A stretch of 64,000 nucleotides of DNA from positions 40,689 to 104,688 of the forward strand of contig NZ_JAJSAP010000012.1 of NCBI RefSeq assembly GCF_021729035.1, given 5' to 3'. Positions 8,109 to 19,809 of the stretch are shown in pieces. The notes beneath the pieces were generated by a model. It worked only from the letters and a program-made list of their open reading frames with translations, was not told where the DNA came from and ran no database searches. A program made the position numbers and the translations under genes. Numbering within the stretch: position 1 is the first letter of the stretch; each line of letters begins with the position of its first letter. This stretch comes from Microbulbifer sediminum (lineage in GTDB: Bacteria; Pseudomonadota; Gammaproteobacteria; Pseudomonadales; Cellvibrionaceae).

Positions 8109-9110
8109 TCAGGTGTTTACCCGGAAGAGCTTGGCGCGCACAGTGGTCCTGTACTCGCTGGGGGTGGTGGCAAGGAATTTTTTGAATAGTGCGGTGAAGT
8201 GCCCCATATCCTGGTAACCGACTTTTTCGGCAATTTCATTGACCGAAAGGTTGCTTGACTGGAGCAGCTCCCGGGCCATGTCGACCCTGACATTCTGCAG
8301 GTATTGCAGCGGGGTTTGTCCGGTGGCGAGCTTGAAGCGCCGGTTGAAGGACCGCACGCTCATGTCAAAGTGCTCTGCCACTTCGCTGAGACGTACCTCC
8401 TCGCTGCAGTGTTCCTTCAACCAGGTCTGTGCCTGTACAATTTCTTCGTCCGGATGCAGGTGTACCGAGCCCTCCGAGTAGGCAATCTCCTCAAATGGCC
8501 GGCGGATTTCGTGGGAAAAATTGCGCTCCACGTGACTGGCGACAGACGAGCCGTAAAGTTGCCGGATCAGGTGCACCGTGACATCGGCCAGAGCGTTGAC
8601 GCTGGCCGCGCAGAAGAGCTTTTCTGCCTGGGTGATAAAGTACTGCCGCTTTAACTTGACCTGAGGGTAGTCAGCGGCGAAGCGCTCGAAATAATGCCAG
8701 TGGGTGGTGGCGGGTTTGTCGTCGAGCAGCCCTGCCTCCGCGAGGAAGCATACCCCGGTGCCCACTGCGCTGATGGCGGCGCCGGCGGCCTCCTGTTTTT
8801 GGAGCCACTGCAGCAGTGGCCCCGAACGACGCAGGGCAGGCCGGGGATTGCGCCACAGGGCAGGGAGGTAGATGATGTCGCTGTCGGGTGCATCCGCAAG
8901 GGCCGCATCCGGTGTCAGTGGAAAACCGGAGCGGGTGGCAACCGGCTTGCCGTCCAGGCTGACCGTGAGAATGCGCAACTCACTGTTGGTATCCCTGCCG
9001 TCCAGGCCCTCGGCACGGGCGCGGCTCTGTGCGCCACGGAGCATCTCCAGCGGCAACACGGTCCCGGTTGCCAGCATCTGGTCGATCAGTACAAAAATGA
9101 CAGTTCGCAT
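8109..9110 (-). CDS. GlxA-family AraC-type transcriptional regulator
   Basis: 333 residues from ATG 9110, which has GGGAAG upstream; the longer frame to 9182 lacks support. Residues 1-170 form a DJ-1/PfpI-like amidotransferase fold (RTVIFVLIDQM ... AISAVGTGVCFLAEAGLL, with a Cys at the nucleophile elbow position). Residues about 235-325 carry two helix-turn-helix motifs of the AraC type (LSEVAEHFDMSVRSFNRRFK; VNEIAEKVGYQDMGHFTALFKKF). It is divergent from fabY. Direct repeats in the shared intergenic region could be its operator. Confidence 0.85.
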   Translation of the reverse strand: MRTVIFVLIDQMLATGTVLPLEMLRGAQSRARAEGLDGRDTNSELRILTVSLDGKPVATRSGFPLTPDAALADAPDSDIIYLPALWRNPRPALRRSGPLLQWLQKQEAAGAAISAVGTGVCFLAEAGLLDDKPATTHWHYFERFAADYPQVKLKRQYFITQAEKLFCAASVNALADVTVHLIRQLYGSSVASHVERNFSHEIRRPFEEIAYSEGSVHLHPDEEIVQAQTWLKEHCSEEVRLSEVAEHFDMSVRSFNRRFKLATGQTPLQYLQNVRVDMARELLQSSNLSVNEIAEKVGYQDMGHFTALFKKFLATTPSEYRTTVRAKLFRVNT

Positions 9111-9165
9111 TACTTCCCAGAACCCTGAATACCTGAAAGATAAAAAAACCGGCCCCGGGGATGCC

Positions 9166-9195
9166 GCTGGCCAGATACTCAATTTTGCTGGCCAG
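9166..9195. repeat. Two CTGGCCAG-containing direct repeats, 21-bp period
   Basis: GCTGGCCAG occurs at 9166-9174 and 9187-9195, exactly 21 bases apart, i.e. two helical turns. It lies between the divergent GlxA-type regulator and fabY. AraC-family proteins typically bind half-sites in this spacing, so this may be the operator; that is inference. Confidence 0.4.
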
Positions 9196-9284
9196 TATGC
9201 CCATAACCAGGCCGATTCGCCACCCCCTAAACTGACCTTCCGTCGAATTTAGTCAATTTCTCAGCCCTGTTGCTGGAGGTAAGG

Positions 9285-11141
9285 ATGCAGCGCCTACCCG
9301 TCATCACCGCCTTTGGCGGTTTCAATCCCGCCGGACGCAGTTCGTTTCACCGCGGCTATCGCCGTCTCGTCCTCGACAGCCTGGGTGCTTCTGAGCGCGC
9401 GGATATCCTGGCCGACCTGGCGGCTCTGATGGGCTTGCGCCAGGCTGAGGACGCGGGGCAGCCGCTGGACGCTGCGCTGGAGCAGCAGGTGCGGGACGGT
9501 ACCCTGGTGCGGGAACTTGAGCAGCGCTTTTACGACTACCGCAAGTGCCATTACCACCAGCCGGCGGAGCTCAGCAACACAGAGGGGTTCACCTTCGAGA
9601 TGACCGCACGGCAGCTGCCTGACCCGCTGCCGGAGGACTGGCAGGTGGAATCCCTGGGCGAGGGCAGGGTGCGGGTTCGCTGTACCGGCCTGTCCGTGAT
9701 GCTGGACAGCTACCGGGAGATTCCCGTGGCCTCGGCGGGACAGTTGCCGACCGGCTTCGAGCCCTCCCGGGAATATAACTCGCGTTTTCACCCCCGAGGC
9801 CTGCAGCTGGCGATCCTGGGCGCGTCGGATGCCGTGCAGTCACTGGGCATTGACTGGGACACCGTGGTGTCCGCCGCCGGCCCGGACAAGATCTCGGTGT
9901 ATGCCAGTTCCGCCATGAGCCAGCTTGACCCCTACGGTAATGGCGGCCTGTTGCAATCCCGCCTGCGCGGCACACGGGTAAGCTCGAAGCAGCTGGCGCT
10001 GGGCCTGACCAGCATGCCCGCCGACTTTGTGAATGCCTACGTGTTAGGCAGCGTGGGGACCACTGGTGCTGTTGCCGGTGCCTGTGCCACCTACCTCTAC
10101 AACCTGCGCGCAGCGGTGGAGGACATCCGCCATGGCCGCGCGCGTGTGGCGGTGGTGGGTGCCGCCGAAGCCCCCCTGGTGCCAGAGGTTGTGGACGGCT
10201 ATGCGACCATGGGCGCGCTGGCGAATATCGATGGGCTTCGGAAGCTGTTCCCCGGTGAGATCGATTATCGCCGCGCTAGCCGGCCGTTCGGGGAAAACTG
10301 CGGTTTCACCCTGGGTGAGGGCAGCCAGTGGGCGATCCTGATGGATGACGAGCTGGCACTGCAGCTGGGGGCCAGTATCCACGGCGCCGTGGCGAATGTG
10401 TTCGTCAACGCGGATGGCACCAAGAAGTCCATCTCCGCGCCCGGCCCGGGTAATTACCTCACTGTTGCCCGGGCCCTGGCCGAAACCCGTGCGATAGTCG
10501 GCGATGAAAGCCTGCGCCAGCGGAGCTTCGTGCAGGCCCACGGCTCCAGCACACCCCAGAACCGGGTTACCGAGTCCGCTATTTTCGACCGTGTCGCCGG
10601 CGCCTTCGGTATCGAGCGCTGGCCGGTCTGCGCGGTCAAGGCCTACCTGGGACACACGGTTGCCGCAGCCAGTGGCGACCAGCTGATCACCAGCCTGGGC
10701 ATGTTCAATCGGGGTATCCTGCCGGGGATTACCACCATCGACCGGGTGGCGGATGACGTGCATCACCAGCACCTGGATATCGCGCTGGAGCATCGCGAAC
10801 GGGCGCCGGAATCCCTGGATGTCGCATTCCTCAACTCGAAGGGGTTTGGCGGCAACAACGCCACCGCCAGTGTGCTGGCGCCGCACCTGGTGGAAAAAAT
10901 GCTGGCCCGGCGCCACGGTGAAAAGGCGATCGCGGCCGCCCGCCACCGCAATGAGTCGGTGTCTGAGCGGGCGCAGGAATATGACCGTCGGGCGGCACGG
11001 GGTGACCTGAATGCCATTTACCGCTTCGGCGAGGGGCTCGTGGACGAGAGTGCCATCGAGGTTTCTGCTGAAAGGATGACGTTCCCGGGCGCGGTGCCGG
11101 TGGAACTCCCCGCAGACAACCCCTTCGATGATATGTGCTGA
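9285..11141 (+). CDS. fabY: Beta-ketoacyl-ACP synthase, FabY type
   Basis: 618 residues from ATG 9285 behind GGAGGTAAGG; an upstream TTG at 9270 is less likely. The N-terminus QRLPVITAFGGFNPAGRSSFH and the length match FabY (PA5174 type), which in Pseudomonas starts fatty acid synthesis by condensing acetyl-CoA with malonyl-ACP in place of FabH. The condensing-enzyme triad is visible: Cys267 in VAGACATY, His419 in QAHGSSTP, His457 in YLGHTVAAAS. A FabB/F-type enzyme is excluded by the roughly 200-residue longer N-terminal half. Confidence 0.88.
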   Translation: MQRLPVITAFGGFNPAGRSSFHRGYRRLVLDSLGASERADILADLAALMGLRQAEDAGQPLDAALEQQVRDGTLVRELEQRFYDYRKCHYHQPAELSNTEGFTFEMTARQLPDPLPEDWQVESLGEGRVRVRCTGLSVMLDSYREIPVASAGQLPTGFEPSREYNSRFHPRGLQLAILGASDAVQSLGIDWDTVVSAAGPDKISVYASSAMSQLDPYGNGGLLQSRLRGTRVSSKQLALGLTSMPADFVNAYVLGSVGTTGAVAGACATYLYNLRAAVEDIRHGRARVAVVGAAEAPLVPEVVDGYATMGALANIDGLRKLFPGEIDYRRASRPFGENCGFTLGEGSQWAILMDDELALQLGASIHGAVANVFVNADGTKKSISAPGPGNYLTVARALAETRAIVGDESLRQRSFVQAHGSSTPQNRVTESAIFDRVAGAFGIERWPVCAVKAYLGHTVAAASGDQLITSLGMFNRGILPGITTIDRVADDVHHQHLDIALEHRERAPESLDVAFLNSKGFGGNNATASVLAPHLVEKMLARRHGEKAIAAARHRNESVSERAQEYDRRAARGDLNAIYRFGEGLVDESAIEVSAERMTFPGAVPVELPADNPFDDMC

Positions 11142-11201
11142 AGCCTGTTGCCGCGGGTTGTGGATGGCGTAGACTGATGCCACACAACAGGGAGGTGGCT
11201 T

Positions 11202-11792
11202 ATGGCGGAAAGCGAACCGGCGGTAAAACCGCCGGACCTCAAGGATGGCGATGACGTGGGTTCGCGCCTCAAGGCCGTGCGCAGGATGCACGGCCTGTCC
11301 CAGCGGGAGCTGGCAAAGCGTGCCGGCGTTACCAACGCCACAATTTCCCTGATCGAACAGAACCGGGTGAGCCCCTCCGTGGGGTCGCTCAGGAAAGTGC
11401 TCGACAGCTTCCCGATGTCGCTGGCGGAATTTTTTACCCTGCAGTTCGACGACTCTTCCCAGATTTTCTTTCGCGCCGATGAGATGCCGGACATGGGTAC
11501 CGGTTCTGTCGAGCACCGGCTGTTGGGTTCAGGTATCCAGGGGCGCGAGATGTCCATACTCTACGAGGTTTACCCGGCCGGCTCGGACACGGGCCCGGAG
11601 ATGCTCAGCCATACCGGCGAGGAGGGGGGGATAGTGGTCTCTGGTCAACTGGAGGTAACCGTGGGCGCCGAGGCCGCCGTTCTGGGCCCCGGGGACGGCT
11701 ACTATTTCAGCAGTCGCAGGCCCCATCGCTTTCGCAACCCGGGCGACTGCGACTGTATTCTCGTCAGTGCCAATTCACCGCCCAGTGTCTGA
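11202..11792 (+). CDS. XRE-cupin transcriptional regulator (PuuR-like)
   Basis: 196 residues. HTH_3 domain at about 20-75 (LKAVRRMHGLSQRELAKRAGVTNATISLIEQ, then NRVSPSVGSLRKVL). The C-terminal cupin is at about 120-190 (HTGEEGGIVVSGQLEVTV ... GDGYYFSSRRPHRF). This architecture is typical of PuuR/PauR-type repressors that sense polyamines or related metabolites. The ribosome site GGGAGG is clear. No catabolic operon adjoins it, so the ligand and targets are unknown; it lies between fabY and fadBA. Confidence 0.8.
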   Translation: MAESEPAVKPPDLKDGDDVGSRLKAVRRMHGLSQRELAKRAGVTNATISLIEQNRVSPSVGSLRKVLDSFPMSLAEFFTLQFDDSSQIFFRADEMPDMGTGSVEHRLLGSGIQGREMSILYEVYPAGSDTGPEMLSHTGEEGGIVVSGQLEVTVGAEAAVLGPGDGYYFSSRRPHRFRNPGDCDCILVSANSPPSV

Positions 11793-11895
11793 TCGGTCTC
11801 GCCATTGGCGCCGGCGGTTTTCGCCAGCACCGTTGTCGGTTGGTGAATTTCTGAACTCTGGTACTTGTGGTGCCATCCAATTTGTAAGAAATGGT

Positions 11896-11926
11896 ATTCA
11901 AACGAATGTTTGAATCTGGCTATACT
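11896..11926 (+). promoter_or_regulatory. PsrA-type operator and promoter of fadBA
   Basis: ATTCAAAC-GAAT-GTTTGAAT (11896-11915) is a perfect 8-bp inverted repeat with a 4-base spacer. Its core CAAAC-N4-GTTTG agrees with the PsrA site known from Pseudomonas, where long-chain acyl-CoA releases the repressor from fadBA. It overlaps the expected -35 position of a -10 box TATACT at 11921-11926, the right geometry for repression. Confidence 0.75.
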
Positions 11927-12040
11927 AGGGCTGGCTGACCGAAATGGAGTGAGGCGTCACTGCCTGGCGTACGCTTCACCCGGTCACAGAAAAACTTCGA
12001 CCCCGGGCCGACCCGTGCCCTGAATCCAAGAGGTCAATCA

Positions 12041-15384
<3,344 letters not shown>

Positions 15385-15411
15385 GCTGGTTCAGCTGCCG
15401 ATATAGACCTG

Positions 15412-15437
15412 AAAGGGCGCCCGCCGGGCGCCCTTTT
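15412..15437 (+). terminator. Terminator of fadBA
   Basis: AAAGGGCGC / GCGCCCTTTT stem with loop CCGCCGG, followed by TTTT. Confidence 0.8.
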
Positions 15438-15472
15438 GGTTTGCGGTGGGCAGTGTGGGGGCCCGGCATTTG

Positions 15473-15501
15473 TTGAAGCGCCCCCACGCCTGTGGCACAA
15501 T
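15473..15501 (+). promoter_or_regulatory. Possible promoter of tRNA-Leu
   Basis: TTGAAG at 15473-15478 and CACAAT at 15496-15501 with a 17-base spacer, followed by a C-rich discriminator stretch and about 75 bases upstream of the tRNA. The -10 box is a weak match. Confidence 0.4.
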
Positions 15502-15578
15502 CTGCTCCCCCTGTCGCGGGGCCCACGGGTCAGTGCAGTAAAATGCATATATATCAATGAGTTAGCGACAGTGGCCAC

Positions 15579-15663
<85 letters not shown>

Positions 15664-15854
15664 AGCAATGTTAAGCGCAGTCCGTTTGCCGGCCCTGGAT
15701 CAGTGGCGAGGCGCGGGCTGTTTGTATTTGGCGTAAAGGGTTCGGCGGTTTTATCCCCGGCCTGCGCCTGGGAAGAGAGGTTTGCCGGGGCTGCCCGGCG
15801 GCCATCACGAGCTGGCGCTGCGGCGCGACTACAGAGAGTCTCACGAGGATTAAG

Positions 15855-17168
15855 ATGCAGGTTTCCATCGAAACAACTTCCGGCCTGGAGCGTCGTCTGA
15901 CCGTCAACCTGCCGGCGGAAGTCGTCGATAAAGAAGTGGATAAACGTCTCCAGCAGGCGGCCAAAACCGTACGTATGAACGGTTTCCGCAAGGGCAAAGT
16001 GCCGATGAAAGTTGTTCGCCAGCGCTACGGTGCCGGTGTGCGCCAGGAAGTCCTGGGTGAGGTGATGAGCCGCTCTTTCTACGAGGCCGTGCAGCAGGAG
16101 CAGGTTAAGCCTGCAGGCCAGCCGAGCATCGAGGCCAAGCAGACCGCACCGGGTGAGAACCTGGAGTACGTGGCGACCTTCGAAGTCTACCCGGAAGTGG
16201 AGCTGGCTGACCTGGCCGAGATCACCGTCGAGCGCCCGGTAGCCGAAGTGACCGACAAAGACGTCGACAACATGATCGACGTGCTGCGCAAGCAGCAGTC
16301 CGGTTGGAAGGAAACCAAGCGCAAGGCCCAGAAGGGCGATCGCGTTGTGATCGACTTCGTCGGCCGCAAGGACGGAGAGGAATTCGAAGGTGGCAAGGGC
16401 GAGGACCATCAGTTGGTCCTGGGTTCCGGCCAGATGATTCCCGGTTTCGAGGACGGCATCCTGGGCATGAAGCCCGGTGAAGAAAAGGATATCGAGGTAA
16501 CTTTCCCGGAAGACTACCAGGCAGAAGAGCTGCAGGGTGCGGAAGTGACCTTCACCATCAAGGTGAAATCCTCTGAAAAGCCCGAACTGCCGGAGTTGGA
16601 TGAAGAGTTCTTCAAGGCGTACGGTGTCGAGGAAGGCGGAGAAGAGAAGTTCCGCGAAGAAGTACGCAACAACATGGAGCGCGAGCTGAAGAATGCGGCG
16701 CTGAACAAGGTCAAGACCCAGGTAATGGACCAGCTGGCCGAGAAGCACGAGGTGGAAATCCCGTCGGCGCTGATCGCCGGTGAAGTGCAGACCCTGCGTA
16801 ACCAGATGGTTCAGCAGTTCGGCGGCCAGATCAAGGCTGAGGATGCGCAGAAGATGCTGCCCGACGCGATGTTCGAGGACCAGGCCAAGCGCCGCGTGGT
16901 ACTGGGCCTGGTGGTCGGCGAGATCGTCAAGGAGAACGAGCTCAAGGTCGATGCCGATCGTGTGAAGGCCAAGGTTGAAGAGCTGGCATCAACTTACCAG
17001 CAGCCCGAGGAAGTAGTTGAGTACTACTACAACAATCGTGAGCTGCTCTCTGGTGTGGAGTCTGTTGTCCTGGAAGATCAGGTTGTGGATTTTGTGCTGG
17101 ACAAGGCCAAGGTCGAGGAAGTTAAGAGTTCCTACGACGACGTGATCAAGCCCCAGCAGCAGGGCTGA
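15855..17168 (+). CDS. tig: Trigger factor
   Basis: Ribosome-associated chaperone and peptidyl-prolyl isomerase. 437 residues with the three standard parts: the N-terminal ribosome-binding domain with the signature GFRKGKVPMKVV (about 44-55; family GFRxGKVP), an FKBP-type PPIase domain (about 160-245, GDRVVIDFVGRKDGEEF ... MIPGFEDGILGMKPGEEK), and a helical C-terminal arm domain. The start has GAGG 7 bases upstream. It is followed by clpP, clpX and lon in the usual gammaproteobacterial order. Confidence 0.97.
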   Translation: MQVSIETTSGLERRLTVNLPAEVVDKEVDKRLQQAAKTVRMNGFRKGKVPMKVVRQRYGAGVRQEVLGEVMSRSFYEAVQQEQVKPAGQPSIEAKQTAPGENLEYVATFEVYPEVELADLAEITVERPVAEVTDKDVDNMIDVLRKQQSGWKETKRKAQKGDRVVIDFVGRKDGEEFEGGKGEDHQLVLGSGQMIPGFEDGILGMKPGEEKDIEVTFPEDYQAEELQGAEVTFTIKVKSSEKPELPELDEEFFKAYGVEEGGEEKFREEVRNNMERELKNAALNKVKTQVMDQLAEKHEVEIPSALIAGEVQTLRNQMVQQFGGQIKAEDAQKMLPDAMFEDQAKRRVVLGLVVGEIVKENELKVDADRVKAKVEELASTYQQPEEVVEYYYNNRELLSGVESVVLEDQVVDFVLDKAKVEEVKSSYDDVIKPQQQG

Positions 17169-17179
17169 TTCACACCTTC

Positions 17180-17206
17180 CCGGTGGTCGCATATTGCGAC
17201 CACCGG
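17180..17206. repeat. Perfect 12-bp inverted repeat after tig
   Basis: CCGGTGGTCGCA, loop TAT, TGCGACCACCGG. A very stable hairpin 12 bases after the tig stop, but followed by CCCC rather than T. It could be an mRNA 3'-end stabiliser or a processing site between tig and clpP rather than a classical terminator. Confidence 0.6.
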
Positions 17207-17351
17207 CCCCCTCCCTTCCCCTCATTCTGCCGACTGGCTTTCTTGCGCCTGACCGGTTAAGCTCAGAAAAACCCGATTTTCAGTGGCTGGCGATATTCCC
17301 GCGCCAGTTGCCCATCTCGCCTTACACGCCAAAAAGGAAGCGACGGTATTT

Positions 17352-17993
17352 ATGGCACGTTTTGAAAATTCCCACTCTGCGATTGAACCTTCAGCCACCG
17401 GGCTGGTGCCGATGGTGGTAGAGCAGACCGCCCGCGGTGAGCGCTCCTTCGATATTTATTCCCGTCTCCTGAAAGAGAGGGTGATCTTTCTCGTGGGGCC
17501 GGTGGAGGATCATATGGCGAACCTGGTGGTCGCGCAGTTGCTGTTCCTCGAGGCGGAGAATCCCGACAAGGATATCCATCTCTACATTAACTCGCCCGGT
17601 GGTTCGGTGACTGCCGGCCTGTCAATTTATGACACCATGCAGTTTATCAAGCCCGACGTGAGCACCATGTGTATCGGCCAGGCCTGCAGCATGGGCGCTT
17701 TCCTGCTCGCTTCCGGTGCTACCGGCAAGCGCTTCGCGACACCCAATTCCCGGGTAATGATTCACCAGCCCAGCGGCGGCGCCCAGGGACAGGCCAGTGA
17801 CATCCACATCCACGCGCAGGAAATCCTCAAGATCCGCCAGCGCCTGAACGAACTGATGGCGCACCACTCGGGCCGTAGCATCGATGAGATCGAGCGCGAC
17901 ACTGAGCGCGACAAGTTCCTGAGCGCCGATGAGGCCAGTGAATACGGGCTGGTGGACGATGTGCTGTCCCGGCGGCAGGGGCTGGAGAAATAG
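17352..17993 (+). CDS. clpP: ATP-dependent Clp protease proteolytic subunit
   Basis: Tetradecameric serine protease partnered by ClpX/ClpA. 213 residues from ATG 17352; the frame runs upstream to 17283 but MARFENSH... gives the standard N-terminal propeptide length. Catalytic Ser in [14 protein letters not shown], His in [10 protein letters not shown], and Asp in the segment after [10 protein letters not shown]. The gene precedes clpX with a 153-base gap that carries a sigma32-like promoter, so clpX can be transcribed separately. Confidence 0.96.
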   Translation: MARFENSHSAIEPSATGLVPMVVEQTARGERSFDIYSRLLKERVIFLVGPVEDHMANLVVAQLLFLEAENPDKDIHLYINSPGGSVTAGLSIYDTMQFIKPDVSTMCIGQACSMGAFLLASGATGKRFATPNSRVMIHQPSGGAQGQASDIHIHAQEILKIRQRLNELMAHHSGRSIDEIERDTERDKFLSADEASEYGLVDDVLSRRQGLEK

Positions 17994-18056
17994 GTGTGAC
18001 CGGGTGGCCGGCGATCTGAACCGCCCTGGCGTCCGTAATACCGGATGACAAAAGGG

Positions 18057-18085
18057 CTTGAAAAAAGCGCCGAAAGGCAGCATCT
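18057..18085 (+). promoter_or_regulatory. Sigma32-like promoter before clpX
   Basis: CTTGAAA at 18057-18063 is a perfect -35 box. After 14 bases, CAGCATCT (18078-18085) matches CCCCATNT except at positions 2 and 3. It is positioned to transcribe clpX about 55 bases downstream. Confidence 0.6.
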
Positions 18086-18146
18086 TGCTATAGAACCACG
18101 TAAGAAGCCGGATTACCGGCTGGCCGACTGAGCACGGAGTATTTTG

Positions 18147-19436
18147 ATGACCGACCAGAGCAGTGGAGAAGACAACGGCAAACTGCTGTACTGTTCATTC
18201 TGCGGCAAGAGCCAGCAGGAGGTACGCAAGCTGATCGCGGGCCCGTCTGTCTTTATCTGCGACGAATGTGTCGAACTTTGCACCGATATCATTCGTGAAG
18301 AGGTGCAAGAGAGTTCGGAAGGCCCCGAGGGGCGTCTGCCTACGCCCAAGGAAATTACAGAGATCCTTGACCAGTACGTCATCGGTCAGGAGCGGGCCAA
18401 GCGCGTCCTGGCGGTCGCGGTTTACAACCACTATAAGCGTCTCCGCAGCAAGTCCGGAACCAAGAGCAAGGATGAGGTTGAGCTGAGCAAGTCCAACATC
18501 CTGCTGGTTGGCCCTACCGGTAGCGGTAAGACCCTGCTGGCGGAAACCCTGGCACGCCTGCTCAATGTGCCGTTCACCATTGCCGATGCCACGACCCTGA
18601 CCGAAGCCGGTTACGTTGGCGAGGATGTCGAGAATATTATCCAGAAGCTGCTGCAGAAGTGTGACTACGATGTCGAGAAGGCACAGCAGGGGATTGTTTA
18701 CATTGATGAGATCGACAAGATCTCCCGCAAGTCGGATAACCCCTCGATTACCCGGGATGTATCCGGCGAGGGTGTCCAGCAGGCACTGCTCAAGCTGATC
18801 GAGGGCACTGTGGCATCGGTTCCGCCGCAGGGTGGACGCAAGCACCCGCAGCAGGAATTCCTCCAGGTCGACACGGGTAACATCCTGTTTATCTGCGGCG
18901 GGGCTTTTGCAGGCCTTGATAAGGTTATCCGGGATCGCTCCGAGAAGGGCGGTATCGGGTTCAGCGCCGAGGTTAAGTCCAAGGACAGCAACAGCAACTT
19001 TGGCGAGATCCTGCTCGATCTGGAACCGGAGGATCTGGTCCGTTACGGCCTTATTCCCGAGTTTGTTGGCCGCCTGCCGGTCACTGCCACCCTGGAAGAG
19101 CTTGATGGACCGGCCCTGGTGCAGATCCTGACAGAGCCGCGCAATGCCCTGACCAAGCAGTACTCCAAGCTGTTTGAGATGGAAGGCGTTGAGCTGGACT
19201 TCCGCCCGGACGCCCTGGACGCGGTAGCTGCCAAGGCGATGGAGCGCAAGACCGGTGCCCGTGGCCTGAGATCGATCATGGAGTCTGTGCTGCTGGAGAC
19301 CATGTACGACATACCCTCGATGGATAACGTCGCCAAAGTGGTGATTGACGAGGCGGTCATCAAGGGCGAGTCAGCGCCGCTGTTGGTGTATGAGAGCAAC
19401 GAGCCCGCATCACAGAAGGTGGCGCCGGAAGAGTAA
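18147..19436 (+). CDS. clpX: ATP-dependent Clp protease ATPase subunit ClpX
   Basis: AAA+ unfoldase that feeds substrates to ClpP. 429 residues from ATG 18147, with GGAG at 18136-18139; a TTG just before is in frame but redundant. The N-terminal C4 zinc finger ([18 protein letters not shown] ... ICDECVELC) is intact, as are Walker A (GPTGSGKT, about 119-126), Walker B ([10 protein letters not shown]), and the ClpP-binding loop region around IGFSAE. Normal length. Confidence 0.97.
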   Translation: MTDQSSGEDNGKLLYCSFCGKSQQEVRKLIAGPSVFICDECVELCTDIIREEVQESSEGPEGRLPTPKEITEILDQYVIGQERAKRVLAVAVYNHYKRLRSKSGTKSKDEVELSKSNILLVGPTGSGKTLLAETLARLLNVPFTIADATTLTEAGYVGEDVENIIQKLLQKCDYDVEKAQQGIVYIDEIDKISRKSDNPSITRDVSGEGVQQALLKLIEGTVASVPPQGGRKHPQQEFLQVDTGNILFICGGAFAGLDKVIRDRSEKGGIGFSAEVKSKDSNSNFGEILLDLEPEDLVRYGLIPEFVGRLPVTATLEELDGPALVQILTEPRNALTKQYSKLFEMEGVELDFRPDALDAVAAKAMERKTGARGLRSIMESVLLETMYDIPSMDNVAKVVIDEAVIKGESAPLLVYESNEPASQKVAPEE

Positions 19437-19452
19437 TTGGCGCAACCCACTC

Positions 19453-19477
19453 AAAAGCCCCATCCGGGGCTTTTTTT
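19453..19477 (+). terminator. Terminator of clpX
   Basis: AAAAGCCCC-ATCC-GGGGCTTTTTTT 17 bases after the stop codon. Confidence 0.92.
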
Positions 19478-19809
19478 ATGCCCATAGAACGGCGATGGCC
19501 AATTGATCTTCCCTAAGGGGTGGTCCGTATTTCCCCGGGTCGCGCGGGCGATCGGGTGTGTCCCGGCGACAAGGCTGCGAATTGATGAGATATATTCCCG
19601 TTAGTCCCCGAGTGTCCCTATATTATTAACGGTCAGGGCTTGGTGGTGGATGGCCGGTGCGGCGAGGGCAAATTTCCCGTGACCGCCCCTTGTAATGTGG
19701 CCAACTTCACCCCATCTCTAGCCTAGCCCGCTGTGATGCGGAGAAAGTATTGAGTTGCAGCCATCCGTGGCGCGACAGAATAGCCAGTGATCGGGCCGAG
19801 AGGAGTTCT
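19478..19809. other. Intergenic region between clpX and lon
   Basis: About 330 bases with no gene. Apart from the clpX terminator before it, the only recognised element is the heat-shock promoter at 19689-19717 and the lon ribosome site AGGAG just before 19810. Confidence 0.6.
19689..19717 (+). promoter_or_regulatory. Sigma32 promoter of lon
   Basis: CTTGTAA (19689-19695) and CCCCATCT (19710-19717) with a 14-base spacer. The -10 element is an exact match to CCCCATNT and the -35 has one mismatch. lon is a classical RpoH-controlled gene. Confidence 0.8.

Noticed and set aside
10044..11516. 490-residue minus-strand ORF opposite fabY
   Set aside because: Shadow frame; it also crosses into the next gene on the other strand and has no motif.
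17241..17279. Sigma32 promoter before clpP
   Set aside because: CCCGATTT resembles a -10 box but no -35 box lies at an acceptable distance.
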